Of a stretch of 46,082 bases of DNA, positions 1 through 8,311 are shown in pieces (position 1 is the stretch's first letter; every line of letters starts with the position of its first letter). The translations under genes were made by a program, and so were the position numbers. Under the pieces are notes generated by a model that saw only the letters and a program-made list of their open reading frames with translations, made no database searches and was not told where the DNA came from. Source of the DNA: Thauera sp. (GTDB lineage Bacteria > Pseudomonadota > Gammaproteobacteria > Burkholderiales > Rhodocyclaceae); assembly GCA_023150215.1 (NCBI GenBank), contig JAKLLJ010000001.1, positions 1-46,082 on the forward strand. Reading direction: 5' to 3'.

Positions 1-375
1 GACTCCGGCGCGCAGGTTGAGGTGCTTGAGCTGATCGCGCTCCAGGTCCAACCCACCGAAGGCGAACACGTTGGCGTTCAGATTGTGGTCGTAACGGGTC
101 CCCGCGCGCCACAGGTTGGCGGTGGTGTTGGTGTTGTCGTCCTTGTCCTTGGATTGGGCGAAGAGGGCTTGGCCGTACGCTGACCATTTGTCGGTGGCGG
201 TGATACGCGCGGCATCCAGATTGATGTTCACGGTGCTGTTGCGAGCATTGCCGGAGGAGAACGAAGCGGCTGCGCCACCCACGCCACGCCACTGGCCGTC
301 CGCCTTGATGTCATCGGCAGCAGCCTGGCCGCAGGCCAGCAGGGCGGAGACCGCCAGCAGGGAGAGCTTCTTCAT
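1..375 (-). CDS. DUF481-type outer-membrane protein, N-terminal part
   Basis: The reading frame starts at an ATG at 375 and runs off the left edge, so only 125 residues are visible. It opens with a Sec signal peptide (MKKLSLLAVSALLA core, then a small-residue stretch ending near AAADD). The mature part alternates polar and hydrophobic residues like beta-strands and carries the pattern of DUF481 proteins: a Gly/Ser-rich start, SSGNARNST, then NLWRAGTRYDHNLNANVFAFGGLDLERDQ in broken pieces typical of the family repeat. DUF481 proteins are outer-membrane beta-barrels of unclear role, sometimes called salt-induced. A general porin is the alternative. It is probably chromosomal and unrelated to the conjugative element. 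Confidence 0.7.
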   Translation of the reverse strand, partial: MKKLSLLAVSALLACGQAAADDIKADGQWRGVGGAAASFSSGNARNSTVNINLDAARITATDKWSAYGQALFAQSKDKDDNTNTTANLWRAGTRYDHNLNANVFAFGGLDLERDQLKHLNLRAGV

Positions 376-563
376 GGAACTTCCTTTCTTGCGCATTGGG
401 CCCTCGCGGGCACGGAAAGCGCAGAGGATAAGAAGTCGGCTGTCACAAAGGTATCTAATATTTCCCATGGCACAACTGTTTGCGCGTGTGGAATTGTGTA
501 TCTCGATCGCATGCTCAGGCGCCCCCGCGCCCGTCGTTGCGCTGCTCGCGGCGGCCCGGCAAT

Positions 564-596
564 GAAAAAGGCCCGGCACCTTGCAGGGGCCGGGCC
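564..596 (-). terminator. Rho-independent terminator after the DUF2892 gene
   Basis: An 8-bp GC stem (570-577 with 589-596) is followed on the minus strand by a T-rich run (564-569). It sits about 30 bp past the stop of the minus-strand DUF2892 gene, where a terminator is expected, and before the DUF481 gene. Confidence 0.75.
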
Positions 597-624
597 GGGA
601 GGTGTCCGGGAAGGATCGCGGAGA

Positions 625-819
625 TCAGTCCTTCTTCATCGGACAGGTGCTCATGCCGAGCAGGGGATAGACCGGGCAGAAGCCGGTCAGGCCGGTGGCC
701 AGGGGCACCACGCCGATCCACGCCCAGGTGGGGCCGCCCAGCAGGGCTGCCCAGGCCACCAGGGCCACGCCGCCGCCAATCCGCAACACCTTGTCGATAC
801 CGCCCACGTTCGCTTTCAT
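625..819 (-). CDS. DUF2892 (YgaP transmembrane-like) small inner-membrane protein
   Basis: A 64-residue protein starting MKANVGGIDKVLRI. The ATG at 819 is chosen because an AAGGAGG ribosome-binding site lies just upstream; longer in-frame starts have none. It shows the DUF2892 pattern: an N-terminal NVG.iDrvLRi element, a first hydrophobic helix (VALVAWAALLGG), a Trp-rich turn, a second helix (WIGVVPLATGLTGFCPVYPLLG) and a Cys near the C-terminus. In E. coli YgaP this domain anchors a rhodanese domain; here it stands alone. It is downstream of a Crp/Fnr gene, with an operator-like palindrome in between, so it is probably a target of that regulator. Confidence 0.8.
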   Translation of the reverse strand: MKANVGGIDKVLRIGGGVALVAWAALLGGPTWAWIGVVPLATGLTGFCPVYPLLGMSTCPMKKD

Positions 820-880
820 GATCGCCTCCTTGGCACATTGGTTCAGGTGGGCGTATTGGAGCATCCGCTGCCAGGGGGCG

Positions 881-900
881 TCTGTAACCTTGGTTACAGA
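881..900. promoter_or_regulatory. Operator-like perfect inverted repeat (TCTGTAACC-N2-GGTTACAGA)
   Basis: Two exact 9-bp arms (881-889 and 892-900) around 2 bp form a 20-bp dyad, the size expected of a Crp/Fnr-family binding site. It lies between the crp/fnr gene (ends 914) and the DUF2892 start (819), about 60-80 bp upstream of that start, a normal place for class I or II activation. The half-site differs from classical Crp and Fnr boxes. That the adjacent regulator binds here is inference. Confidence 0.6.
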
Positions 901-913
901 GCTGGCGGCGGTG

Positions 914-1576
914 TCAGGCGCCGGCCAGGCGGCGCAGGCCGGCGGGGTCGAGGATCTCCACCTGCTCCCGGGACAGGGCTACCAGGCCTTGTTCGGCCAG
1001 GCCCTTGAGCAGGCGGCTGACGATCTCGCGCACGCTGCCGAGCTCGTCGGCGAGCTGCTGGTGGGTGATGTGCAGGCGCTGGCCCTTGCCCAGCAGCAGG
1101 GCGGCGAGGCGCTGGTCGAGCTTGCGGAAGGCCACCTCCTCGATCAGCTGCATCAGGTCGGCAATGCGCTCGGAGAACAGCTGGAAGACGAAATCGCGAA
1201 AGGCCTGCTCACCCAGCAGGGCCTGAAAATCGTCAGTGGGCACCACCAGCAGGGTGGTGTCGGCCTCGGTGACGCCCCGGGCGTTGTAGGGCGCCTGGCC
1301 GAGCAGGCAGGCCGAGGAGATGATGCAGGTCTCTCCCGGTGTCACCCGGTACAGGGGCAGTTCGCGGCCGTTGGGGGCGGCCTTGACCACCCGGATGCTG
1401 CCGGCGATCACGAAGGGAAAGCCCTGGCAGGCCTGACGTTCGTCGAAGACGGTGGTGCCGGCCGGCACCTGCACGAGCTGGGCCCGGGCCTGCAGGCGCT
1501 GGCGCGCCCGGGCGGTCAGCTCGGTCAGGATGGGGTACAGGGCGAGCAGCGCGTCGCCGGCCGGGGCGCTGCTCAT
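914..1576 (-). CDS. Crp/Fnr-family transcriptional regulator
   Basis: A 220-residue protein: an N-terminal cyclic-nucleotide-binding-type beta-roll (about residues 10-120, with VFDERQACQGFPFVIAGS and PLYRVTPGETCIIS), a dimerisation helix, and a C-terminal winged helix with ITHQQLADELGSVREIVSRLLK, the DNA-recognition signature of this family. It lacks the N-terminal Cys cluster of oxygen-sensing Fnr and has no obvious haem or cAMP signature, so the signal is unknown. The ATG at 1576 overlaps the xthA stop by ATGA, which suggests co-transcription with xthA. The downstream dyad at 881-900 and DUF2892 gene are its likely target. Confidence 0.85.
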   Translation of the reverse strand: MSSAPAGDALLALYPILTELTARARQRLQARAQLVQVPAGTTVFDERQACQGFPFVIAGSIRVVKAAPNGRELPLYRVTPGETCIISSACLLGQAPYNARGVTEADTTLLVVPTDDFQALLGEQAFRDFVFQLFSERIADLMQLIEEVAFRKLDQRLAALLLGKGQRLHITHQQLADELGSVREIVSRLLKGLAEQGLVALSREQVEILDPAGLRRLAGA

Positions 1577-2331
1577 GTCAGCTCGACGACGACCGGAGTG
1601 TGATCGGAGGGGCGCTCCAGCTTGCGCGGTGCCTTGTCGGTGTAACAGGCCGAACACTTCTCCACCAGCGGGGCCGACAGCAGCAGGTGATCGATGCGCA
1701 GGCCGAAGTTGCGGCGGAAGGCGCCCATCCGGTAGTCCCACCAGGAGAAGCTGCGCTCCTCCTGCTCGAAGAGGCGGAAGGCGTCACTCAGGCCAAGGCC
1801 GATCAGGGCCTGGAAGGCGGCCCGCTCGGGGGCCGACACGTGGATCTCGTCCTTCCAGTCCGGGTGGGCGTCGCGGTCTTCCGGGGCAACGTTGTAGTCG
1901 CCGGCCAGCACCAGCCGGGGCGTGGCCTGCAGCTCGGCCTTGAGCCAGGCAGTGAGGGCCTCGAGCCAGGCCATCTTGTAGGCGAACTTGTCGGACCCGA
2001 CAGCCTGTCCGTTGGGGAAGTAGCCGCACACGATGCGCACGCCGTCCAGGGTGCCGGCGATGATGCGTTTCTGCTCGTCGGCAAAGCCGGGGATGTCGAG
2101 GGTGACGTCTTCCAGCGGCTTGCGGGTGAGGATGGCGACGCCGTTGTAGGTTTTCTGGCCGTTGAACACGGCCTGGTAGCCGGCGGCCTCGATCTCGGCC
2201 AGGGGAAAGGCCTTGTTCTCGCACTTGAGCTCCTGCAGGCACAGGGCATCAGGTTGATTGGCCGCCAGCCAGTCGATGACATGGGGCAGGCGGACCTTGA
2301 GGGAATTGACGTTCCAGGTGGCAAGTTTCAT
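1573..2331 (-). CDS. xthA: Exodeoxyribonuclease III
   Basis: A 252-residue member of the exonuclease III/AP endonuclease (EEP) family. It shows the opening MKLATWNVNSLKVRLPHV with the metal- and substrate-binding Asn, CLQELK with the catalytic Glu at residue 34, AGDYNVAP with the Asp-x-Asn pair, and a C-terminal SDHTPVVVEL with the Asp-His pair. Length is typical. The enzyme cuts at abasic sites and degrades 3' ends of duplex DNA in base-excision repair. The start has only a weak ribosome-binding site in an AT-rich stretch, and the sequence just upstream changes character, so its native promoter may have been displaced by the conjugative element. Confidence 0.93.
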   Translation of the reverse strand: MKLATWNVNSLKVRLPHVIDWLAANQPDALCLQELKCENKAFPLAEIEAAGYQAVFNGQKTYNGVAILTRKPLEDVTLDIPGFADEQKRIIAGTLDGVRIVCGYFPNGQAVGSDKFAYKMAWLEALTAWLKAELQATPRLVLAGDYNVAPEDRDAHPDWKDEIHVSAPERAAFQALIGLGLSDAFRLFEQEERSFSWWDYRMGAFRRNFGLRIDHLLLSAPLVEKCSACYTDKAPRKLERPSDHTPVVVELT

Positions 2332-2917
2332 TGTTTTTATAACCTATTGATATAGTTTGTGTTTTTTAGATGATCCTGCTTATTCTTGGCTCTAGCTACA
2401 GATCTAGCTACAAAGTTGAGGCGAGATGGAATGACATGCAGGGACACGACCGTAGCGTCCATCACTTTTGTAGCTAGCCACTGGCTTTGGGTGATTGTCG
2501 TGGATTGAGGTCCGCCGTGAGACTTCGCGCAGCGCAAGCGTTCTTGGCTTCGTGCGTTGGCAGATGACCTGGGCTGCCCGTCGGTCAAGGCGCGGGAACG
2601 CGATGCGCCAAGGATGGCGTACCCGAACGGGCTGCGTGGATGGGACGAGGGGAGGATATTCATCTGAGCGCTGGCACTGAATGCCGAGCATTTATCCATG
2701 ATTTTTCATATTGCGCAACAAAGTGCCCTGAAGTGCAAAAGTGCAATGGCTGTTGGTGTCGACGGTTCGTTGATGATCGAGCAGAGTTGACTGAGCGTGG
2801 CGCTTCAGTGGTCGCATCAGAGTCGGGCACTTTGCGCTTGGAGACTTGTTCCCCTCGACGCCGCTGCGGTTGCAGATTGATCAGCTGCGGATAAGCTGAC
2901 ATCAGGAGGTAGTCGAT
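2332..2917. other. Gene-free stretch at the probable chromosome/ICE junction
   Basis: No convincing coding sequence is seen: the open frames here are Pro/Ser/Arg-rich and lack start signals. The first 80 bp are AT-rich, then the sequence carries the repeats listed at 2391-2477. To the left lie housekeeping genes; to the right the transfer genes begin at once. This is where I would place one end of the element, but no integrase and no second attachment copy are visible in the window. Confidence 0.4.
2391..2477. repeat. Cluster of TAGCTACA direct and inverted repeats
   Basis: TCTAGCTACA occurs twice in tandem (2391-2400, 2403-2412). The second copy, as CTAGCTACAAA (2404-2414), is matched by an exact inverted copy at 2467-2477, 52 bp further on. 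Closely spaced direct and inverted core repeats are typical of recombinase arm/core sites or of the ends of small mobile elements. Function is inferred from position only. Confidence 0.45.
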
Positions 2918-3178
2918 ATGAGAAAGTGCTTCTTTTTGTTGATCCTGTCGATGGGGCCGGCGGTCGGTCTGCTTGTCTCCATTGCGTCCAACGATAAGTG
3001 GGGAGTCGCTGTATTGATGATGGGACTCGGCCTCATGATTTCCGCCCCGCTCGCAGCGGCGCTGACCGGTGTTGGTCGAAGTGGATGTAGGTCGAGACAA
3101 GGCTGGGGTAGCGGAGGCTCAGGTGCCTCCGGTTCCTTGTTTAAGGGAGATTCGCCGCTGCGTCGCTGGGATCGTTAG
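2918..3178 (+). CDS. Small two-helix membrane protein, candidate entry-exclusion factor
   Basis: An 86-residue protein with a strong AGGAGGT ribosome-binding site 7 bp before the ATG, which makes it a credible gene. Residues about 4-22 and 28-50 are hydrophobic helices; the rest is a Gly/Ser-rich basic tail. It is convergent with traG and their stop codons overlap (TTAG). In F plasmids and in SXT/R391 elements the exclusion proteins (TraS, Eex) are small inner-membrane proteins encoded beside traG and they act on TraG. Position and topology therefore suggest an exclusion role, but there is no sequence match I can recognise, and the opposite orientation is a point against it. Confidence 0.5.
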   Translation: MRKCFFLLILSMGPAVGLLVSIASNDKWGVAVLMMGLGLMISAPLAAALTGVGRSGCRSRQGWGSGGSGASGSLFKGDSPLRRWDR

Positions 3179-5961
3179 GGTTCCCGTTTCGACTTGATCA
3201 GCTTCTCCACGAGTTCTTTGGTGTTGTCGAGTGTCGCTTCCACGTCGCTGTAGACCTGCTTTGTGGACCGTCTTAACAATGACTTCTTGGACTCCAACGT
3301 CCCGTCGTCCGTCTTGACGATCTCGGCCTTCCTGTCGAACTCGTTACTTCTTCCGGTGGTGTCTCCGCGAAGCTGGTCCGCTCGTTGTCGAACTTCCTCT
3401 CTGACGGGTGAAGGCGGTTGCGTTCTCTGCGGCAGCGGACGGCTTGGGTCAGCTCCATGGCCAGCCGTCGCGCGAAGGTGGGCACGGTGCGCTGCGGAGA
3501 TGTTGGGAGTGAGCGCGGTGTCCCTCAGTTGCTCTTGATGAAGTTCACGCACTTCGCCGAATGAGGTGGGTAGGCTGCTCCCATCGTGAAGTGTGCGGTT
3601 CGGGCGCAGAGATTGCCGAGCCAGTTCCGCCGACATCAAGGCATGGGCCGCAGCGCTGTTGCCACCGTAGGTTTGGGCATAGCGCAGGAACATCTCCATG
3701 TTGTGCGGATCCTGGGCGATGTCGATGGAAATGGTCTCGCCTTTCTCATGGGCAACCGAGAGGCGTTCGGCGAAGCTCGTGCGATCAGCAAGAGTAGCGT
3801 CTGCGCGCTCGGAGCGCGCTGTCGTCGAGCTGAGCCTTGCCGACATTTCACGGGCTTCTCTGGCATCGCTCGACACTGCCTGGATGACGCTGGAGTCTCT
3901 GGACACACGGTCGCCAAACTGCTTGAAGGCAACCAACTGTTCGCCTGTCAAGCTACTGAGTGCCTTCTGCTCTTGGGCAGAAAGACTGGATTGGTAGGTC
4001 TTGTCGCCGCTTGCGCGGATCTGACCACCAATGATCTTTCCATCCAGACCCGCATGGGCCGCAGCGCCGAATGCCAGGCGTGCAACCTGGGCTTGGCTGA
4101 GCCCGGTACTTTGCGCCACGGTCTGAACGACCTGATCCATTTTGTTCAACGTGTCGCCGAGTTGTTCGAAGCTGCTCGATGTTGAGCCTTGGCTGTTGCG
4201 CGTCGAGCGTAACTTGCTCAGCCCTCGCGAGAACACTTCCGACAACGCCGCCGACCTCTCGGTAGTTGCCGTCACGGCTTCGCCGCGTGCGGCATCGACC
4301 TGCCGGCCAGCTTGCTGCACATCCTGCTCGGACACCCGCATCGACACGACCCGCGACGCGAACCCCTGGTTGCGCAACAGGCTGACGGCGGTTCGGCCGG
4401 TCAGGGCGTTCGACGAGAAGGTGTCGCCGGAGAGGTCATTCTGCCAACTGCCCATGAAAGCCGAGGTGCGGTTCGGGGCCAGGCGCATCTGGTCCATCGA
4501 CACGTTGCCCAGGCTGGTGTTGCCGAGAGCCGCCGACCCTGTCGACGATCCCAGTACCGCTTGCAGTCCGGAAAGCCCGCCGACCATGGCCGTGCCGAAG
4601 TTCTCCATGCGCTTCAATGCTGCCCAGGCGATGACGGGAATGCTGATCGACAAGTAGCCGACCACCGCCTCACCGGAGATCGTGCGCGAGTAGATGCTGG
4701 ACGCGGTCTGCAGCGTGAGCCCCTTCATGCCCGTCCCGAGATCGGCCGCTGCCGCAATGTCGTAGGCCGCGTAGATCGAGGCCATGTAGTTCAGCACCGC
4801 ATAAAGGGGAGGCCAGAGCTGAATCCAGATCAGGATCGCCGCGTAGCCTTTGAAGGCCATCAGGGTCTCCCGCCCGCTGGTCAGCAGGAGCAGGAGAACA
4901 AAGAGCGGGAAGAGCGCATAGGTCACTGCTTCGATCACGTTGCGGAACACCGGCAGCGCCTGCTCGGCCATCTTGCCGGCATTGATCCAGGCAGCGTTCT
5001 GCTGAGCGGTTCCCTGGGCACGTCCCACGGCCAGCACCATGGCCGCCGGGTCGTTCACCTTCTGTCCGACGATCTGGCCGGTATCGGCGATGGCGTTGAG
5101 CATCGCATTCTGGCGAATGATGTCCGCCGCAGTGGCGGATGCCGAGGCGATGCTGTTCTTGATGTAAGCCTGCTGGACCTGACCGGCGATCACGCTGGCG
5201 GCGGCAGTACTGGGCAAGGTGGGATTCAGCCGGAAGGCGAGTTGCCCCTGGATGCGGCTGATCTGGGCCGGGACGCGGCCACTCAGATTCACGTAGGCGT
5301 TGGTGCAGGTGTCGACCGTCGTTCCGGTTGCATTGGTGAGCGGCGTGAAGCGCGCTGGATTGGGGGGCGCCATCAGGGACCAGACATCGTCCGAGGTGGA
5401 GAACGTGGCTGGCGAAATCGTTCCGTCGAGAAGATCGTAGGTGGTGCAGTTGTGGATGAAGTTGATCAGGTCGGTGCGGAAGTTCGGATCCTGGAACACG
5501 ACCCCACCGGTTTCTCGGATCAGCCGGTTACCGAACATCAGCCCATTGCGTTCGTAGCTGAGTTCGCTGGGCAGCGCGCCGGCGCCGGGGATGACCTGGA
5601 AGGCGGTCTCGAACAGGCCCGTCAGCGTATGGCCAATGGTGCTGGTGAGGCTGCCGAGCACGGCCGCCCCGAAGGGCACGTTGTCGACGACCTGAACCGG
5701 GGCGCTGCCCGTCTTGTCCACGATGCCGACCGTCACCTTGGGAACGATCAGCAGCGAGAAGACCAGCACGACGGTGGCGAGCCACTTCCAGCCCTGGAGC
5801 TTCTCGGGTGCAAATGCATAGGCGATGAGGGCGGCAATGAAGCCGCAGAAGGCCACTGCGGAAACGGCGGACGCATAGTCGCCCGAAGCATGGATAGCGG
5901 CTGCTGCATTGAAGACCCCGAACAGGCTGGCCGAGTTCTGGTAGGCGTAAATCTCCCACAT
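3175..5961 (-). CDS. traG: Conjugal transfer protein TraG (mating-pair stabilisation)
   Basis: A 928-residue inner-membrane protein. The N-terminal third starts MWEIYAYQNSASLFGVFNAAAAI and has several membrane helices (around residues 30-50, 60-80, 340-360 and 400-450), as in the TraG N-terminal domain family. The C-terminal half, after about residue 520, is hydrophilic, rich in Gln, Arg and Ser and predicted helical, matching the long periplasmic region of F TraG. TraG works with TraN to stabilise mating pairs, with TraH and TraF in pilus assembly, and is the target of entry exclusion. It is the last gene of the transfer operon; traH ends 26 bp upstream. Confidence 0.88.
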   Translation of the reverse strand: MWEIYAYQNSASLFGVFNAAAAIHASGDYASAVSAVAFCGFIAALIAYAFAPEKLQGWKWLATVVLVFSLLIVPKVTVGIVDKTGSAPVQVVDNVPFGAAVLGSLTSTIGHTLTGLFETAFQVIPGAGALPSELSYERNGLMFGNRLIRETGGVVFQDPNFRTDLINFIHNCTTYDLLDGTISPATFSTSDDVWSLMAPPNPARFTPLTNATGTTVDTCTNAYVNLSGRVPAQISRIQGQLAFRLNPTLPSTAAASVIAGQVQQAYIKNSIASASATAADIIRQNAMLNAIADTGQIVGQKVNDPAAMVLAVGRAQGTAQQNAAWINAGKMAEQALPVFRNVIEAVTYALFPLFVLLLLLTSGRETLMAFKGYAAILIWIQLWPPLYAVLNYMASIYAAYDIAAAADLGTGMKGLTLQTASSIYSRTISGEAVVGYLSISIPVIAWAALKRMENFGTAMVGGLSGLQAVLGSSTGSAALGNTSLGNVSMDQMRLAPNRTSAFMGSWQNDLSGDTFSSNALTGRTAVSLLRNQGFASRVVSMRVSEQDVQQAGRQVDAARGEAVTATTERSAALSEVFSRGLSKLRSTRNSQGSTSSSFEQLGDTLNKMDQVVQTVAQSTGLSQAQVARLAFGAAAHAGLDGKIIGGQIRASGDKTYQSSLSAQEQKALSSLTGEQLVAFKQFGDRVSRDSSVIQAVSSDAREAREMSARLSSTTARSERADATLADRTSFAERLSVAHEKGETISIDIAQDPHNMEMFLRYAQTYGGNSAAAHALMSAELARQSLRPNRTLHDGSSLPTSFGEVRELHQEQLRDTALTPNISAAHRAHLRATAGHGADPSRPLPQRTQPPSPVREEVRQRADQLRGDTTGRSNEFDRKAEIVKTDDGTLESKKSLLRRSTKQVYSDVEATLDNTKELVEKLIKSKREP

Positions 5962-5987
5962 GGCTGTTCTCCCCGATCAACCGAGAC

Positions 5988-7436
5988 TCAGCGCGCCATG
6001 AAGGCAGCTTGCTGCCCGAGCATGTCCATGACGTGCTGGGGCATGCTGGAGCGCAGTTGGCGTTCCAGCTCTTCCAGATGGCCGGAGACGGCCCGCACGG
6101 AGCCGACCTTCTGGTAGAGGGTGTTCTTTTCCTGGGCGATCTGGGAAAGCATGGTCAGCGCCCGTTGGCGAATGTCGCGTGCTTGCTCGCGCTGGGTCTG
6201 CTGCAGCGTGTAGTCCTTGTCGAGGGCGGCCAGGCCCAAGCGCAGATTGCGCTCCAGGAACACGTAGGCGTAGTCCGCGGCGATCAGGTCGCGGTACTGC
6301 CCGATCAAGCTGTCGGCCAGGCCCGAGCCGGGGATGCTCGTGCCGATCGAGAGCATCTTGTAGACCGGCTCCGTGGTCTGGTTGACGAAGCCGACCTCGG
6401 CCGAGTTGTTCGGGATCGCGGTGCGGGTAGCGATCTTCTCGGCGATCGAGCGCATCAGCGCTTCGACCTTCGCGGTGAAAGGTGTGTGGTTGTAGCCCGT
6501 GTTCACGGTCACCACGTCGCACGAGGAGTAGTCGTTGCAACGCAGCAGGTGCTGGACGACATCGCTGCCGCTGCCCGCTGCCTGGCCGTAGAGCAACTGG
6601 CTGATCGAGGTCAGCGTGGGCGCGATGGTCTCGGGATCGCGCCCCGACTCTTCGGGGTAGTAGATCACTGTGCCGACGATGCTCATGATCAGCTCGCGCT
6701 CGTTGTCGTCGAGGTAGGTTCCCGTCTTCTGCAAAGCCTTCCAGGTGAGGTTGCCAACGAACGGTGCCTTGTTGCGGATGTTGGCGTCGCCGGAGCTGCG
6801 CGCGGAAGCCAGGATGCTGGGCCGGTCGCTGGCGCAGCGGCGCCGCGCTGCGTCGCGGTCGCTTTCCATGCCCAGATCGACCGCCAGATCGGCGCAGGCC
6901 TCCTGCGAGCTGTAGCCCACGGATTCGGCCGCGGTGCTGACGATGGCCTTGGCGGTTTCGCAGGAGTTGATGCGGGCGTTGTTGATCCAGGTCTCCAAGC
7001 CCTTGGCCCACTTGGTGAGGCCCCCCAGCAAGGGCGACACGGCTTCGAGCGCCAGCTGGAACGCGATCCCGGGCAACGCAGCCGTGATGTTCCTGAGCAT
7101 GTTCTTGAACTCTTCAGCCGAGATGTGGCTGAAGCTGCCCCCGAAGACGTCGATCCCGCCGCAGCCAGCCTTCGCACTGGGGAACTGGATCGCCGCGAGC
7201 TGGTAGACCTTGTTGGGCGAGCGCATCATGAAATTGCCGCCCGTGTAGGTGTTGTAGGCCTGTCCCCTGAAGGCGCCGGGCGCGGTGTAGTTGCCGATGG
7301 CCCCCAGGTTGTTGAACATGTTGTTGACCTCGGCGTTGAGATCGCCGGCGCGCAGCGTCGGTGAGGTCGCTACCAGGCTGGCGGCGACGGAAGCCGCCAG
7401 CACACGGCGCAGTGGGGTGGTTGTGCTCATGCTCAT
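5988..7436 (-). CDS. traH: Conjugal transfer protein TraH (F-type pilus assembly)
   Basis: A 482-residue periplasmic or outer-membrane-associated protein. A signal peptide covers about residues 1-30 (VLAASVAASLVATSPTLRA). Family features visible are the start of the mature part (LNAEVNNMFNNLGAIGNYTAPGAFRGQ), GGNFMMRSPNK, AGCGGIDVFGGSFSHI and a C-terminal coiled-coil-like region with LERNLRLG. TraH is required for F-type pilus extension and interacts with TraF, TraU, TraW and TrbI. It lies between traF and traG, as in F and SXT. Confidence 0.92.
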   Translation of the reverse strand: MSMSTTTPLRRVLAASVAASLVATSPTLRAGDLNAEVNNMFNNLGAIGNYTAPGAFRGQAYNTYTGGNFMMRSPNKVYQLAAIQFPSAKAGCGGIDVFGGSFSHISAEEFKNMLRNITAALPGIAFQLALEAVSPLLGGLTKWAKGLETWINNARINSCETAKAIVSTAAESVGYSSQEACADLAVDLGMESDRDAARRRCASDRPSILASARSSGDANIRNKAPFVGNLTWKALQKTGTYLDDNERELIMSIVGTVIYYPEESGRDPETIAPTLTSISQLLYGQAAGSGSDVVQHLLRCNDYSSCDVVTVNTGYNHTPFTAKVEALMRSIAEKIATRTAIPNNSAEVGFVNQTTEPVYKMLSIGTSIPGSGLADSLIGQYRDLIAADYAYVFLERNLRLGLAALDKDYTLQQTQREQARDIRQRALTMLSQIAQEKNTLYQKVGSVRAVSGHLEELERQLRSSMPQHVMDMLGQQAAFMAR

Positions 7437-7445
7437 GGAGTTCTC

Positions 7446-8303
7446 CTATGGCAGCGCCAGGCGGCGCGTCGCGCTGGGCAACATCGCCACGCCTTCCGGG
7501 CTGCTGACGATGGCAATGCGCTCAAGCAACTGGGCCTCGGAAAGAATCCCGAAGCCGATGGGCGTGATCTGGCCGCTGAAGGGCTGAGCGAGAAAGACGG
7601 CGGGCACCTGCGACACCTGCAGGGCGGTCGCGATTCCGTTGTCGCGGCGGGCCGATGGGAAGCCCGGCATGGGGCCGCCGTCGATGCTGATGGCGACGAC
7701 CTGGATGCCGTGTCGGCCCTGGAAGGCTTCCAGCACGGGGGCGAAGGCGTGGCAGTACGGGCAGTCGGAGCGGTAGAAGAAGAACAGGACGTGGTCCTTG
7801 CCCAACTGGGCCACCGTGCGCGAGCGGTCGGTGCGCTGCGTCTCCTCGAAGACCTCCAATGCTTTCGCGTTGACCGGGCGGCCTTGCAGCGTCGGGTCGA
7901 GTTCCGGGGTGGCCCAGGCCACGCGACGCGCCACGTCGGCGAAGGTGGACGCCTGGTTCACCACCTTCGCTTCGAGTTCCATGTAGCGCCGAACGTTGGC
8001 TTCGGTCGGCCGCATGATCGCGACGTTGCGGTATTCCTCCAACGTCTTCTGCAGGCGTTCGAAGTCTTCAAGTTCCGGGGCGCGGGCCGCCTTTGCCTTT
8101 TCCGCGGGTTGCGGTGGCGCAGCGGAGGCAGCCGGTGCCGGGGGCGTGGCCGGCTTCTCGTCGGGTGAGGGATCCTCATAGAAATGCCAGCCTCGCCAGG
8201 CGTCGCGCCAATAGGTCGCGCTACCGTCATGAGCCGAGGAGACGGCCAGAACTGTCGACATGCCGAATGCGAGGAGCAGGCGAAGCAGGGTGCGGCGTTG
8301 CAT
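7446..8303 (-). CDS. traF: Conjugal transfer protein TraF, thioredoxin-fold
   Basis: A 285-residue periplasmic protein. A signal sequence (LLRLLLAFGMSTVLAVSSA) is followed by WRDAWRGWHFYEDP, the usual TraF opening, a Pro/Ala linker, a helical segment, and a thioredoxin-like domain with an intact CPYC pair near residues 179-182 (YRSDCPYCHAFAPVLEAF) and a cis-Pro region (VSQVPAVFL). F plasmid TraF has lost this CxxC; here it is present, so the protein may be redox-active. With DsbC it could fold the Cys-rich TraN and TraU encoded upstream. The ATG at 8303 starts a good signal peptide; the longer frame upstream is a shadow. Confidence 0.88.
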   Translation of the reverse strand: MQRRTLLRLLLAFGMSTVLAVSSAHDGSATYWRDAWRGWHFYEDPSPDEKPATPPAPAASAAPPQPAEKAKAARAPELEDFERLQKTLEEYRNVAIMRPTEANVRRYMELEAKVVNQASTFADVARRVAWATPELDPTLQGRPVNAKALEVFEETQRTDRSRTVAQLGKDHVLFFFYRSDCPYCHAFAPVLEAFQGRHGIQVVAISIDGGPMPGFPSARRDNGIATALQVSQVPAVFLAQPFSGQITPIGFGILSEAQLLERIAIVSSPEGVAMLPSATRRLALP

Positions 8304-8311
8304 GGCGGCTC

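Noticed and set aside
2337..2699. A 120-codon minus-strand frame upstream of xthA that could be an integrase remnant
   Set aside because: Its sequence is rich in Ser, Pro and Arg with no tyrosine-recombinase motif (no R-H-R-Y set) and no ribosome-binding site; an overlapping frame in another phase is equally open.
4312..6117. A plus-strand open frame of about 600 codons opposite traG
   Set aside because: His/Arg/Gly-rich composition with no domain; traG on the other strand explains the region.
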